The notes under the pieces: model-generated
Told to the model about the DNA's origin: nothing
Seen by the model: only the letters and a program-made list of their open reading frames with translations
Databases searched by the model: none
In this document: positions 11,820 to 22,756 of the stretch, in pieces
Layout: each line of letters begins with the position of its first letter
How positions within the stretch are numbered: the stretch's first letter is position 1
Translations under genes and position numbers: made by a program
DNA from: Phycomyces nitens
Lineage: Eukaryota; Mucoromycota; Mucoromycetes; Mucorales; Phycomycetaceae
NCBI GenBank assembly: GCA_022702545.1
Contig: JAHRBC010000001.1
Span: forward strand, 372,001 to 436,000
DNA: 64,000 nucleotides
Direction of reading: 5' to 3'

Positions 11820-11905
11820 ATGAAGAGTAAGTGTAGTTTACGGTACACGATTATGGAGAAAGTGTAGTTCATGATATACAATTATGGGGAAAGTATAGAT
11901 TTTAA
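11820..11905 (+). repeat. Subterminal repeats of element C
   Basis: Three imperfect units of about 30 bp share AGTGTAG and ATTATGG[A/G]GAAAG; an inverted relative (CTTTCTCCAT) lies near 11774. Such subterminal arrays are where CACTA helper proteins bind in plant elements; binding here is inference. The same array is in D. Confidence 0.55.
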
Positions 11906-11959
11906 AGAAATGTTTTAGCTGAATAATTATTTTATTTTTATTTGTTTCATAAAAAATAT

Positions 11960-12620
11960 TCTCTAGGTGGGGGCTATAATCGTACGATTGATTTCTTTAC
12001 TAGAGCTACTGTATCTATTTGTATTTGTAAATAAATACTCACAGCCAGATCTTGGGCAAAACGAAATATACTCAGGGAGTTGTCTAGTGCTATATTTTAT
12101 ACTCTAGAATAAAGAGTCCATTAGAATATAGTCATCAAAAAGTAAAATATATATATTGTGGTACTTACAGGCATCATAACAAACATTTTATACTCTTTGA
12201 TCCTGTTTTGAAGTACCACAGTTAGTATAATGTATGCTGAAAGTATAAGAGACTTGTTTTAAAATAACTTACTTTATATCATTGGCCACAGCACGGCAAT
12301 ATAAATGAGAGATGAGCCAAAAGAATCTATAACAGATATTTAGTAACTGTAAAACAAGAAATAATATTTTATATATATTTACCATAATATTTTTCAAGAG
12401 CCAAGACCAGAGTAAGTAAGGATAATAGGAAAGCAGAGTATAGAAAGATGGTGAGTACTTGTGCTAGGCATAATGATATCTTACGTTTGCATGTCTTATT
12501 TGGTCTTTCAAGTAGAAACAAAGGGAGAATATACCCTCTATAATCAAGTCCCATAGTCAGTAAAAATAAAAAATATATTAAAAAAACTTACTGTGAATTG
12601 AGTATCAAAAATAATAAGAG
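11960..12620 (-). CDS. Third gene of element C (small membrane-like protein, spliced; exons unresolved)
   Basis: On the minus strand the frame 12554-12369 encodes a short, very hydrophobic segment (TIFLYSAFLLSLLTLVLAL) preceded by a basic stretch RPNKTCKRK. It is conserved with one residue changed (A to V) in D. Splice-like signals are dense: GTAAGTTTTTT near 12586 with branch-like ACTGAC and acceptor TTATAG, donor GTAAATAT after EKYYG, acceptor TGTTATAG, donor GTAAGTTA, acceptor TTTCAG, donor GTAAGTAC. The gene is divergent from the companion, as in B and E. I cannot fix the exon joins. The apparent ATG may lie inside an intron. Function unknown. Confidence 0.45.
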
Positions 12621-12920
12621 AGGAAAAGAAGGAGAAAAAGGAAAAAAATGGACTCTGGCCAAGATGTCTGGATTGTAAAATAAAATATGATTGGTAAATC
12701 AAAAAAATCTAAAAGAAGATGCCAATTTGTGTATCTAATGTTTATACTTTTCTGAGTTGAAAAGACGTTTTGATCTTATTAAAGAAGTAGAAAAATTCTC
12801 TTAAATATCATCTCAAACAAACCAAACCAACCTCTCTTACTTGCTCTTTTTACTTGTATGTATATATACATATACCAGCATATTTATTTATATTAATTGA
12901 TATTGATTTATTTGTAGAAA
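12621..12920. promoter_or_regulatory. Divergent promoter between third gene and companion of C
   Basis: An AT-rich spacer of about 300 bp, nearly identical to D 26850-27146. It contains TGTATGTATATATACATATA upstream of the companion start. No gene is seen in it. Confidence 0.4.
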
Positions 12921-14101
12921 ATGTACAACTTTGACCCTTCCCGAATTTCAGTGAACAATCCCATGTTTGCTGCTACTAGCCCAGTACCAGCAGTTGTTCA
13001 AAACTTTCAAGGACTAGAAGATCCTGTTCTCACCTTGTTGCATTCAACTAATGCAAATATCAATAGTCTTGCTGATCAAATAAAAATGATTACGACTATT
13101 GTTGGGGACTCCAAAGGTTTAATCACCCATTTGGAGCAAACAGTAAAGGAGATTTTTGCTGCCCAGACAGTCATCAGCACCACTCCAGTCAGCCAAAACA
13201 CGGCAGTAGAGATCCAGAGGATGCCAGATTTTTGATCTCTTTTGGAGGAGAATCATGTTCCTGGAAAAAGACATCGTCAGATATCTGTAAGTTTTGTTAG
13301 AAAGCATAGTGATGGTAAATATATTAAATGCTTTATTCATAGAAAATGATCAATGCTTACTTGAAAAAGCCAGATTTTAAACACATTGATCCTTTAAAAG
13401 AAGCTGAAAATGATGCAAAACCAGGGTGGTGCCTGACCAGCTACTTTAAAGGTGGATACAACCATGGTTTGGCTATGATGTTGACTACCAACCTGAGAAA
13501 CCAGGAAGCTTCTGTTGGGGTCGCAACAAGCAATCTTGCCAGAATGGTTAAAAACTATTTCTGCAATCAGGTGTGTCAGTTTCATAGATCTCCAGAGGCT
13601 GCAGATAAAAAACGATTGGCATCTAGAAGGCATCAGCGCGGTGTGGCAGTAAGTTTTGGGCAATCACTTTAATAAATATAGTTTTATTTAAATTGATGAA
13701 ATAAATATCTAGCTTCTTTGACGTCGTTCAGGTGCATATGCCAAGTATAAAGAACAGATTGACTGAGTGATGGGAAAGGCTGACTGTGTCAAGGTGTTGC
13801 AAAAGGCCGCAATGTCAGATGATGAGACTGATGGTGAAGATCAGCTCACAGCCTACTGACCAAGCTGGAGAAGTGATGAGGTAATGTATATTTAAATATT
13901 ATTCTTTATATTAAAAATTAAATATAATTAATTATTATAATATAGCTCCAAAAGTTCCTGGACATGGTTGACAATTTTGCTTCCCAGTCTTTGAAGAAGA
14001 AAGCAGCCCAATTGTTGAAGCGTGTTGCAGCTGTGAAAGAAGCTGAACTGCCTGTTGATTTAGCAGTCCCACTCCCTCAATGGGCTGTAAAAAATAATTA
14101 A
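12921..14101 (+). pseudogene. Companion protein gene of element C, broken
   Basis: Exons 12921-13286, 13343-13648, 13713-13880 and 13946-14101 join in phase 0 and correspond to D 27147-28384. Exon 2 is 306 nt and exon 4 is 156 nt, as in the other families. Three in-frame TGA codons break it: 13233-13235 (Q in D), 13764-13766 (also a stop in D) and 13857-13859 (CGA in D, within the YRPSWRSDE motif). A segment of about 20 residues present in exon 1 of D (ITRSAMANNSS onward) is absent here. The C-terminus PLPQWAVKNN is intact. Confidence 0.86.
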
Positions 14102-14207
14102 ATATATTTTATTTTGTTCTATTTTGTTCTATCTTATTTATCCGAGCATATATTCCCAATATTTTTGATTATGTTGATAGTAAAAAAAAGGTATTATATA
14201 TATATAT

Positions 14208-17200
14208 TTATGCGTATATTTTTCTAAGTAAAGAGACAATGAGTATCTTAATGTTTCCACTTTCTGTTCTATGCTCTCTATTGGTGACTGACAACAGAAT
14301 ACGATGTACTGGCAGAATGTTTTGGTAATTGCCTCTGATAAATGTCGTCTCGCACAGTTCTACATCTTGCCCACTTCTTACATCTTGGCTAGCAGTCTGG
14401 TACCACTTGACATATGCAAAAACATGCTGATCAAATTGGCCAGTTCTTGGATCATAAATGGCATTTGAAAAAAGGTATTGGATTTGGTCAGTGAATGCAC
14501 TAATCCCACGGTCATTGTTCTCACCAAATAATGCTTGTATGTATGATCCATGGTTGGCCCTACCATTGCTACCTTTATAAATCTGGCCGAGAAGATTGAT
14601 AAAAGGAATCTTCTGAATCATATTGCTAATAATTTTCTGGCCAAAAACTGCGTCTCTGTAGCTCTGTAAAGAGGCATTGCCATATGATATCTGGTAGAAT
14701 TTGAGCAAGTGGGCTGTAAGAGTTGGACAAGGCGGGACAAGGGAAAGGCAGACAAGGAAATGTGCTAGGTGCTTTTCACAAGACAAGACAGGACAAGGCA
14801 GAACAAGAGACAAGAAGACCGAAGTCAAAGAGGACAGGAAGAGTAGGATAGAAACAAAGATAATTGAGTATCATTTATTATTTGAATTGCAAGAGGTATT
14901 TATATGATTAGTGGAGAATGTAAAGTAGTATAATAAACAATATAGAATTGAGGGATATTGTAAGAGATATTGATTTCACGATTAAAGATGATAATTAATT
15001 AAAGCTAGTAGGGAATGTCAAATGAGTTATGACATGGGCATACTCTTCTTCTTTCATTGGGCTGTGTGCACTGAGAGTGAGAGGGTGGGCAGATGGTGGT
15101 AATGGCTCATTCCCCTTGATACCAAAGATGTTTAATTCAGCAAGGTCAAGAAAGTTTTTCAGATTGAATCTAGTAGGAGGGATGGGAGTATATGGCGTGG
15201 AGACAATAGTGACAGCAGGAATAGTATGTACAAGTTCAGAGATCAAGGAAGTGTGGGATTCGTTTTCCATGAATGGCAAAATTCCACAAGCAAGGTCAAC
15301 TTTACAAATGTCCTCAAGGTACTTTCTCATAAAGGTTCCCTCAAAACCATCTTTCTTATTTGTTGAGTAGTTTTTCAAGATACCATTATATCTTTCAAAG
15401 CTGAATAGCCAATATCCATATACTGGGCTGAAGTTCAGGATCATTTCTTGAAGATGAAGATGAAGATGCATATTTGGTGAGATGAATTCTATGCCATATA
15501 TGTTCTGACATTGACAGCCAAACAACTCCAGACAGTAATGTGCCTCAGCCAACTCGTCTTTTGATATACTTGGTCTTGCCAAGTATCTGCATGCATTTAC
15601 AAAACACATCCAATTGTCAAGATTTTCTTGTGGTAAACAGCCCAGCAAAAGAACAGGAGAGTAGACCAGGCACCAAGATCTCCACTCATCAGCCTTCATG
15701 AAAGGAAAATCCTTTCCAATTTTCTTTCTCAACGATGTGAAATCTGGGGGAAGAATCATGGTCTCGGCCTGTTGCTGCATTTCTATCAAGTGTCTATTGG
15801 TAATCAGGCCAGCTGATCTCCACTTCTCCATCATACGTTTCGCGGTTCCCAGAAAGAGGTTATGCATTGGGTCAATGATGGTGCACTTGACTACATTAAA
15901 GTACTCAAGATTATGGAGTTCCGACCAGCAGACACCATTCTCTCTTTCCATCCTCTTCTGTTCAGTATCATTTGACGCATTTTTCCAGGCAGCAGCATGT
16001 TGGCGGTTTTCTGTATCAGTTTGAGCCACCCACTCTGAGAAAATGAACCCAGAATAGTCCATTCCAGTATTTCCAGGAAGGCGAGAAAATCTGTGATTAC
16101 ACTTGTGGCAGGTGTTTGTACTGGCATGGGATGTAAATCCACATGTTTTACGGGCAGCAGGAATATCACAAGCAACCAAAAGGAGAGCTGCGCGAACAAG
16201 AGCACCAGAAGGGCAATGGAAGGTTGGCATAATGATACCACCATACAGTTTCTTGAGTTCGACAACAAGAGGGGCCAAGTAGTGATTGATTTCACTCGTT
16301 CTTGCTTCTTTCGGACCTGGCATCAAACCAACAAGTACTACATTCTCCTTCTTATACCTCTCCTCTCTTGGCAAGTTGTTGATTGATAGGTAAATTGCTC
16401 CACAAGAATAAGCAACCCCATCAAAAGGCTGGAACCAGTCAATATTCAATGTGAGCATCAGAGATCGCTCATGGGCTACAAATTGCACATCGTTTCAGTC
16501 TTTCAGTGCACCCCACTTTGCTCCATCATAAATATCAAACAGTGTGTCAGGAACTTGTTGTCTGAATCTCAAATGGTTGACCATGCGTTCAAATTCAGGA
16601 CGGTGGAAGAGAGAAGACAAGGTGTTTGTAACCGAGTTGTACATGTACACCCTTTTTGGTGGAGCCAAGCTACTGGATGATCCCAAGAAAAGCTCATTTT
16701 CACACATAATTCCGGAAAGCTTTCTGAAAGTACAGCACTGTGGAACTATCTTGGACTCGGAATATATCTTGTGGCATTCACCACAGGCCACATAACGTTG
16801 AACTCATTTTGTTACTGAATTCAACCCCGTCATATTGTAGAGGGCATTCAGACTCAATGGCAGGCGGAACAATTGCCCAAATTGAGCCAAAACCTCATTA
16901 ATAAACTTGATCAATATGACACCGCCTGAGTTGACAATGTATTTGGAGATGAAGAACACAGCAAAAGAGGCAATGAATAGATGAGTTGGGTTGGTTGGCA
17001 TATCAAAGACAAAGGATTGGTCTATTTATTTATTGAATTAATATCTCTGATATTTTTTTAAAAATATTTTGCAATTTTACTAACCTTCAATTGTCTCATA
17101 TTCCTCTTCAAAGGTATCAGAATTCACGGATTCCACACTCTCAGCATCATCATCAACTTTGGCAAAAGGTGAGCTTGGAATTTCTTCATGGGCTATAAAA

Positions 17201-17551
17201 CCAAAATATTATAGACAACAATTAGTTAAAAGCTTTTAATAAAATTATATACATACATTCAACATGAGTCTCAACAATGATGTTGGTCTCAATCTCCATG
17301 TCATTGCCATTGTCATTCACATCCATGGTCATTGCTTCAGGGGCCAATGCTATATTATATAATATTATTAAATTTCTGCCAAAAAATTATTTGTGTCTGT
17401 ACATACATGAATCCTGTCTTTGTAATCTTCGCAAAATATCATCAGCAACATGTCTGCAATATGTTTGGGCTGATACCAGCTCAAATGTTCTGCCAGTTGG
17501 CGAGCATACAGAGCACTTGCATTCAACTTCGTTGCTTGAGTAAAAAGACAT
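14208..17551 (-). pseudogene. Tnp2-like transposase of element C, broken
   Basis: Exons on the minus strand are 17551-17407, 17349-17257, 17192-17085 and 17021-14208. Exon 1 has CKCSVC and a downstream histidine (CRHVAD); exons 2-3 are acidic. The main exon has NIDWFQPFDG, ACDIPAARKTCGF with ACHKC-type cysteines (here TCHKC), DPMHNLFLGTAKRM and YGYWLFSFERYN. Lesions: TGA at 16806-16804 (GGA in D), TGA at 16497-16495 (CGA in D), and a 320-bp solo LTR at 14715-15034. All exon junctions are phase 1, as in A, B and E. Confidence 0.9.
14715..15034. mobile_element. Solo LTR inside the C transposase
   Basis: A 320-bp insertion absent from the otherwise collinear element D. It starts TGTAAGAG and ends TTATGACA, and is flanked by the 5-bp duplication TGGGC (14710-14714 and 15035-15039). 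A GACAAG-rich tract lies near its start. These features fit an LTR left by recombination between two LTRs; the parent family is not otherwise seen in this window. Confidence 0.88.
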
Positions 17552-17798
17552 TTTAAGTTGTTTTGTATTTAAAAAAATTAACAAGAAAGGGTAACCATTT
17601 GAAAATATGCTTTTTTTATAGTTTTTATAACACAAATGTAACGACCAAAAGGTAAATCATATTTATTATCCAATAGAACAGACTGAAAGCTACTGGCGCA
17701 GTTGAAAATAAAAAAGTTTATTGAGTTCGATTTTGATACACTTGTACCTTTAATTCCACTGAAATATCTCTAAATGAAAGTGTATATTTTTTGCAGTG

Positions 17799-18006
17799 AA
17801 AGCTGTCTACCTGAGGAAAATTAGGGCAAATTTGCAGCTCAACACCTTTTTTTGTGTTCTGATTAAAAACGTTCTTTTGCTTGACCCCATTGGCTTGATT
17901 AAAAAGAATAAAACAACATTGCTTTTTTACCACTATAAAATATTAATAAATAAAGTATATGTAACACTCGTTTCCTTTTTGTTTTAACATTATAAACACA
18001 AACACA
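17799..18006 (+). promoter_or_regulatory. Left subterminal region and transposase promoter of B
   Basis: B resumes after C with the AAA duplication. A block around 17825-17850 (GGGCAAATTTGCAGCTCAAC) recurs in E at about 30428-30450, and the stretch just before the ATG (CACTCGTTTCCTTTTTGTTT) recurs in E and G, marking a conserved promoter. Confidence 0.55.
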
Positions 18007-21000
18007 ATGTCATCTTCAAATACTTTTTACAACACCAAGTGCTATTGCAATAGATGCAACAACAATGGCCAAGGCTACACATTGGTAGCAAGCCGAACTG
18101 CTCAGCGTCATAGCAAGAGAGCAAGAATTGAACAGAGCAACTCAAATGAGATTGGTATGATAATTTCAGTGTTTATTTTTATGTATTGTATAATAATTTC
18201 GGCGGTATGAAACACAGACACTCAAGCAGACATGGATATTGATATTCAATGTAAGAAAAGTTTATTTGAAAAAAAGTAGAGACTAAGAAACTATTATATT
18301 CTATAAGCGGTCATTTCTACTCAACAGTCTGGACCCTCGGATGTATTGGACGGTCAGACCAACTCACCTTTTTGGGATGCCGATGTAATGCTGGATGAGG
18401 GCGATTCAGTTGCTAATGAGGCCAATGCCGATGGCGAACGCGATGACGAAAGCGATGATGAAGAAGATGAAGGCGAAGATGAAGTTGAGATCGAGGTTGA
18501 GGAATTCGACAGTGAAGGTGCGTGTTGCATAGCCAAAAGCAAAGAGAAAGCAGCAAAGAAAAAAGCCTGAAAAGAATTGAATATTAATTTTTTCGATTTT
18601 AAAATAGACCCTTTCCCAACCCCCAATATGCCTGAAAATCCTGTGCACAGGTTTATTGCCGTTTTTGTTGTCCTCTTTGCATCCCGCTATGTGGTCAACA
18701 AGGGTGCTGTTGTCTTGATCGAGTTCATCAACACACTCTTGACGATTTACGAGCAGGATTTCCAGCTCCCATCCAGTCTTCTTGGTCTGCAAAGAATGAC
18801 AGGATATTCTGCGATTTCCAACGGTATCAGGAGATTCGTAGCCTGTCCTGATTGCCACGCAGTTTATGAAGAAAACCAGTCTGTCCCCCCTCACTGTGTT
18901 TTCACGAAAGTTGGTGCACGTCTGACCTGCAACTGCAAGTTGACCAAGGTTACATCGTCTGGAGCATTGGTTCCCAAGCGCGTGTTCCAATACCAGTCAT
19001 TGAAGCATGCCTTGAAAATTCTTTTCCTTCGCCCTGATTTTGAAGCAAGCATTCAACACTGGAATCAGGAGCTCAAGATCATGGATACAATGTGCGACAT
19101 CTTTGACGGTGTTATGTGGAAGGAGTTGAAAGACATCAGTGGTGAATCTTTTGTTGCCCATCCTCGTTCTTTGATGTTGACGTTGAACATTGATTGGTTC
19201 CAGCCCTTTGACAGGGTCACATACTCTTGTGGGGCCATTTACTTGGTGGTTAACAACTTGCCTCGTGAGGAGCGGTTTAAGGCAGAGAACACTATCCTTG
19301 TTGGACTCATGCCTGGGCCAAAGGAGCCAAAGTCCGAAGAGATTAACCATTATCTCAAGCCTTTGGTTGATGAGTTGGAACAACTGTACGTGGGAATGAC
19401 TATCCCAACCTTTGAATGCATTTCTGGAGCAACCGTCCGTGCAGCTTTGTTCATGGTAGCATGTGACATCCCTGCAGCCAGAAAGACAAGTGGATTCACG
19501 TCCCATAACAGCACAAACGCCTGTTACAAGTGTTGTCGCAAATTTTCTCGTCTTCCTGGGACAAGCAGTGTGGACTTCCGTGGGTTCAATGAGTCTGGGT
19601 GGCGTCGTCGTCGTGGTGTGGAGAACCGTTTGCATGCTGAGGTGTGGAAGAGTGCAAGTACGCCCTCAGAAAGGCATGAGTTGGAGGTCAAAAATGGTGT
19701 TCGATGGTCGCAACTCCATCGCCTTGGATACTTTGATCTAGTACGTGGAACGATCATTGATCCCATGCATAACCTATTCTTGGGTACAGCCAAGAGGATG
19801 GTCGAGACGTGGACTACTAGTGGTCTAATCACGGATAGGAAGCTGGCTTCTATGCAAGTAATGGCCGAATCAATGGTGGTGCCAACTGACTACACCATTT
19901 TGAAGACGAAGATCAGTAGAGGATTTCCATATATGAAGGCTGATGAATGGAAATCCTGGGTGTTGGTGTATTCTCCTGTGCTGCTCAGAGACGTTCTTCC
20001 TCTGGATAAGTTCAAGAATTGGATCGACTTTGTTGATGCTTGCCGTCTCCTTGCAACACCAACAATCACGTTTGATGACCTTGACGACGCCCATGCCCAT
20101 TTGGAAAGATTCTGTCAGAAATGCGAAGAATTGTATCCTGCTCCCACTCTCACCTGCAACATGCACCTGCACATCCATCTTCGCGAAACCATTCATGATT
20201 TTGGACCTGTGTATGGTTATTGGCTGTTTGGGTTCGAGAGGTACAATGGCCTGTTGAAGAAGATCGACACCAACAGAAGAGATGGATTTGAGTCCACATT
20301 CATGAAGACTTTTGTTGAAGACATGTACAAGGGCGACTACGTACAAAAAATGCTCTCCTGTCCGAACCAAGCTTCTTTCCGTCCTCTTCTGTCAAAACTC
20401 ACATCATCATCCACAACTGCCACCTCCTCCTCTGCCCCTCTTTCACACACGCCATTTATACTTCAGCTATTTGTGCGTGCATCTTTAAAGCCTGAATTTC
20501 CGATAAAGGGAAATGAGCCCCTTCCTCTCTCTGCCTTCCCTCTCTTGGTGAGAAAGCCATCTGTAATGGATGATACAGATTATCTCCAGTTGTTGGAGTA
20601 CTATCGGCTATCGTATGGTATACCAAGTCTTCAGCATTATCATCAGGCAACGTCTTCAGGTATCTTTGTTGATAATCATATCACAAAGATAAAATCTATC
20701 AATCTTCTCGGCCAGACGTATAAAGGCAAAAATGGTTCCGTAGACCGTGGGTCATTCATTCAAGCACTATTCCTGGGTAGAGTTGGTGATCCTCCACGAG
20801 CATACACAGGACAAATTCAGTACTTGTTCCTCCACAAGCTCAGTTGTTCATCAATCGGAAATAATTCCACTCATGTCTTTGCTTTCGTGAGATGGCTCAT
20901 CAACATGCCAAGTAGAACACGTGAATACGAAGGAGTTGAGGTCTGCTCGCCAAGTTTCTCTCCAGATGATTATCATTGTATATTGCCAGTACATCGTATT

Positions 21001-21087
21001 CTTTTGGAAGTCGCGACTGCTGAGCTGGTGTCTGGTGTTAATGTGAAGATGCTGGTCATTCCTTTACCAAAAAAGATGTATGCTTAA
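18007..21087 (+). CDS. Tnp2-like CACTA transposase of element B (intact)
   Basis: Exons 18007-18154, 18218-18250, 18308-18517 and 18608-21087 join in frame to 956 codons plus stop; all introns are phase 1. The acceptor for exon 3 is taken as TATAAG at 18307 because only this keeps the frame. Exon 1 is a zinc-finger-like module (C12, C14, C17 and H35). Exon 3 is very acidic. In the main exon the Tnp2 hallmarks are D326 in NIDWFQPFD, D417 in ACDIPAARK followed by ACYKC, D515 in DPMHNLFLG, and E674 in YGYWLFGFERYN, the latter resembling the DUF4218 region of plant CACTA transposases. It cuts and joins DNA at the CACTG ends; which residues are catalytic is inferred from motif alignment. No stop or frameshift is seen. 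Confidence 0.94.
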
Positions 21088-21219
21088 AGCATTAATAAAT
21101 AAATACTTGTTTCTTTTAAAAAGAACAAAACAAAACATTCATTGCCTTTAAACATGTCTTTGGGATTAAATACGTAAGCAAGAGTAAAATAAAACAATTG
21201 TTTTTTATTTATTTTTTAT

Positions 21220-22334
21220 TTAATTTCTTATGACCCAAGGAGGCAGACGGGCGGCCAAGTCACCAGGGACTGCTAAGTCTCTGACTCCTTTGAGATCTCT
21301 TGACAGCATCTGATGAGCATTCATCCCCAAGTCAAGAGAAACGAATGAGTCAACGATTTCAATAAACCGGTTGAACTAAATAGCATTTGTTAATATTTCA
21401 AAAATGATATCTTAATAAATATATTATTATATATTGTTTACAGAATAATTTACCTCATCGCTTCTCCAGCTTGGGCGATAAACGGAGACCCGACGCTTGC
21501 CAAGAGTCTTTGAAGTATCGTTGTCTGATTCTCCTTCAGACATTGCTTCTTTCTGAAGCAGACCAGAACAAACTTGCCCCATTGCCTGCTCAATGGCCTC
21601 CTTATGTTTGAGAAAGGCAGTCATGCGACGTTCGAAATGCTAACAAATATCCAACATGTATTCATTAATATTTGTCTCTAGTTTGAATAGTATACAACCT
21701 ACATCTTTTTCACGGTTTGCCCTTCTCGAACGAGCGTTGGAGACTGCCTTCTTCTCAGAAGACTTTCTCTGCTCCTGACGACGGCTACAGAAGTTTCTGT
21801 AGACTTTCTCTCGAATGTCACTTCTTCTCAAGGGCGAGCCAACAAAATTTGGCCCAAGGTAAGCCAGTAGACGTTCTACCAGCTCCTTGTTGGGACTCTC
21901 GTCAAAGTGAGTATGGACATCCCACCTTGGCTTGTTGTTATTTGCCTGGATGTCAACCAACGCCCTTGACCTCAACTTTGGCTGCCACAAATATTCACGA
22001 ATATCTTTCTGTTTGATCAAAATAAGAATTTAGTTGATAGGATATTATATCTGGTGACACCTACAAACACACGTTTCTTTGCATCAGACATCGATTCATT
22101 TGTGGCCTCGGCAGTTGGGGCAGCAACAGAGGCAAGAACAGGTACTGGAGCCACAATACTTGTGGCAGCAATGACAGTGAGGTTGGACTCAATAAGAGTC
22201 CCCATTCTTCTGTTCATCGTGGTCATGTCGCCTCTAATTGAGGCAAGATCCTCTTGGAGATTCGTGATGACCGTCTGCATATTGACATCATCGTCAGCAG
22301 GTCGTGGAGCAATATTCCTTCTTTGGTTTGACAT
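21220..22334 (-). CDS. Companion protein of CACTA element B
   Basis: Exons on the minus strand are 22334-22065, 22008-21703, 21639-21454 and 21375-21220; all junctions are phase 0. Exon lengths 306 and 186 match A exactly. The N-terminus (NQRRNIAPRP) is basic and is followed by a helical segment with leucine/methionine spacing. Exon 2 ends basic (ARSRRANREKD), exon 3 carries KEAMSEGESDN and YRPSWRSDE, and the end is LPPWVIRN. No lesion is seen. Together with the intact transposase this makes B the only copy here with both core genes fully preserved. I do not recognise a named domain; a TNPA-like end-binding role is inferred from position. Confidence 0.84.
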
Positions 22335-22756
22335 TTTCTATTATAAATTATATCAAAAATACACAATATTTAATACTCGTTTACTACTTTAAGTTTAAAC
22401 ATATCTTTTACTTAAAACGCACAAGAGACAGATAGATAGAAAAATTGGATTTGAGTGGGAAGAGTGAACAAGTTGGTCAAAAGGATTTAATAATATAAAA
22501 TACAGATTATATATTAGTAAAGACAGCTTTATTTATAAATCCAAAAAGACTTCTTGTACACATTAATGAACGGCACCATTATTGCTTTTGGACTCTATCC
22601 ATTACACCTATTCTGTCTCTGTTTCAAATTATATATCCTTGTATTTTTTTCTTTTTAGCCTTTTTTCCTTTCTCTTGTTTCCTTATATCCGCGCCTATTT
22701 TCTCTTTCTTTTTTTACACCTCTTTAGACTAAAAAATTGGCGGCTTCTTTATAAAC
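22335..22756. promoter_or_regulatory. Divergent promoter between companion and third gene of B
   Basis: This spacer shares long stretches with E 35108-35524 (for example CTATCCATTACACCTATTC and GGCGGCTTCTTTATAAAC). TTTATAAA at 22748-22755 may be the TATA box of the third gene. A pyrimidine-rich run at 22640-22720 precedes it. No other gene is seen. Confidence 0.55.

Larger units (their letters stand above)
11455..17798 (-). mobile_element. CACTA element C, nested in B
   Basis: The left end is CACTGCAAAAAGCATACAG at 11455 and the right end is the inverse of CACTGCAAAAAATATACA at 17798, with the 3-bp target duplication AAA on both sides (11452-11454, 17799-17801). It is a close relative of D, with the same three genes in the same order: third gene (minus), companion (plus), transposase (minus). 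The companion has three stops; the transposase has two stops and a solo LTR insertion, so the copy is dead. Confidence 0.94.

Noticed and set aside
18577..18607. ATG at 18577 as start of the B transposase
   Set aside because: It lies in the last intron; the acceptor TAAAATAG at 18607 and the phase-1 join to the acidic exon are conserved in E and G.
21717..22392. Plus-strand frames opposite the B companion
   Set aside because: Antisense to conserved companion exons; no splice or domain support.
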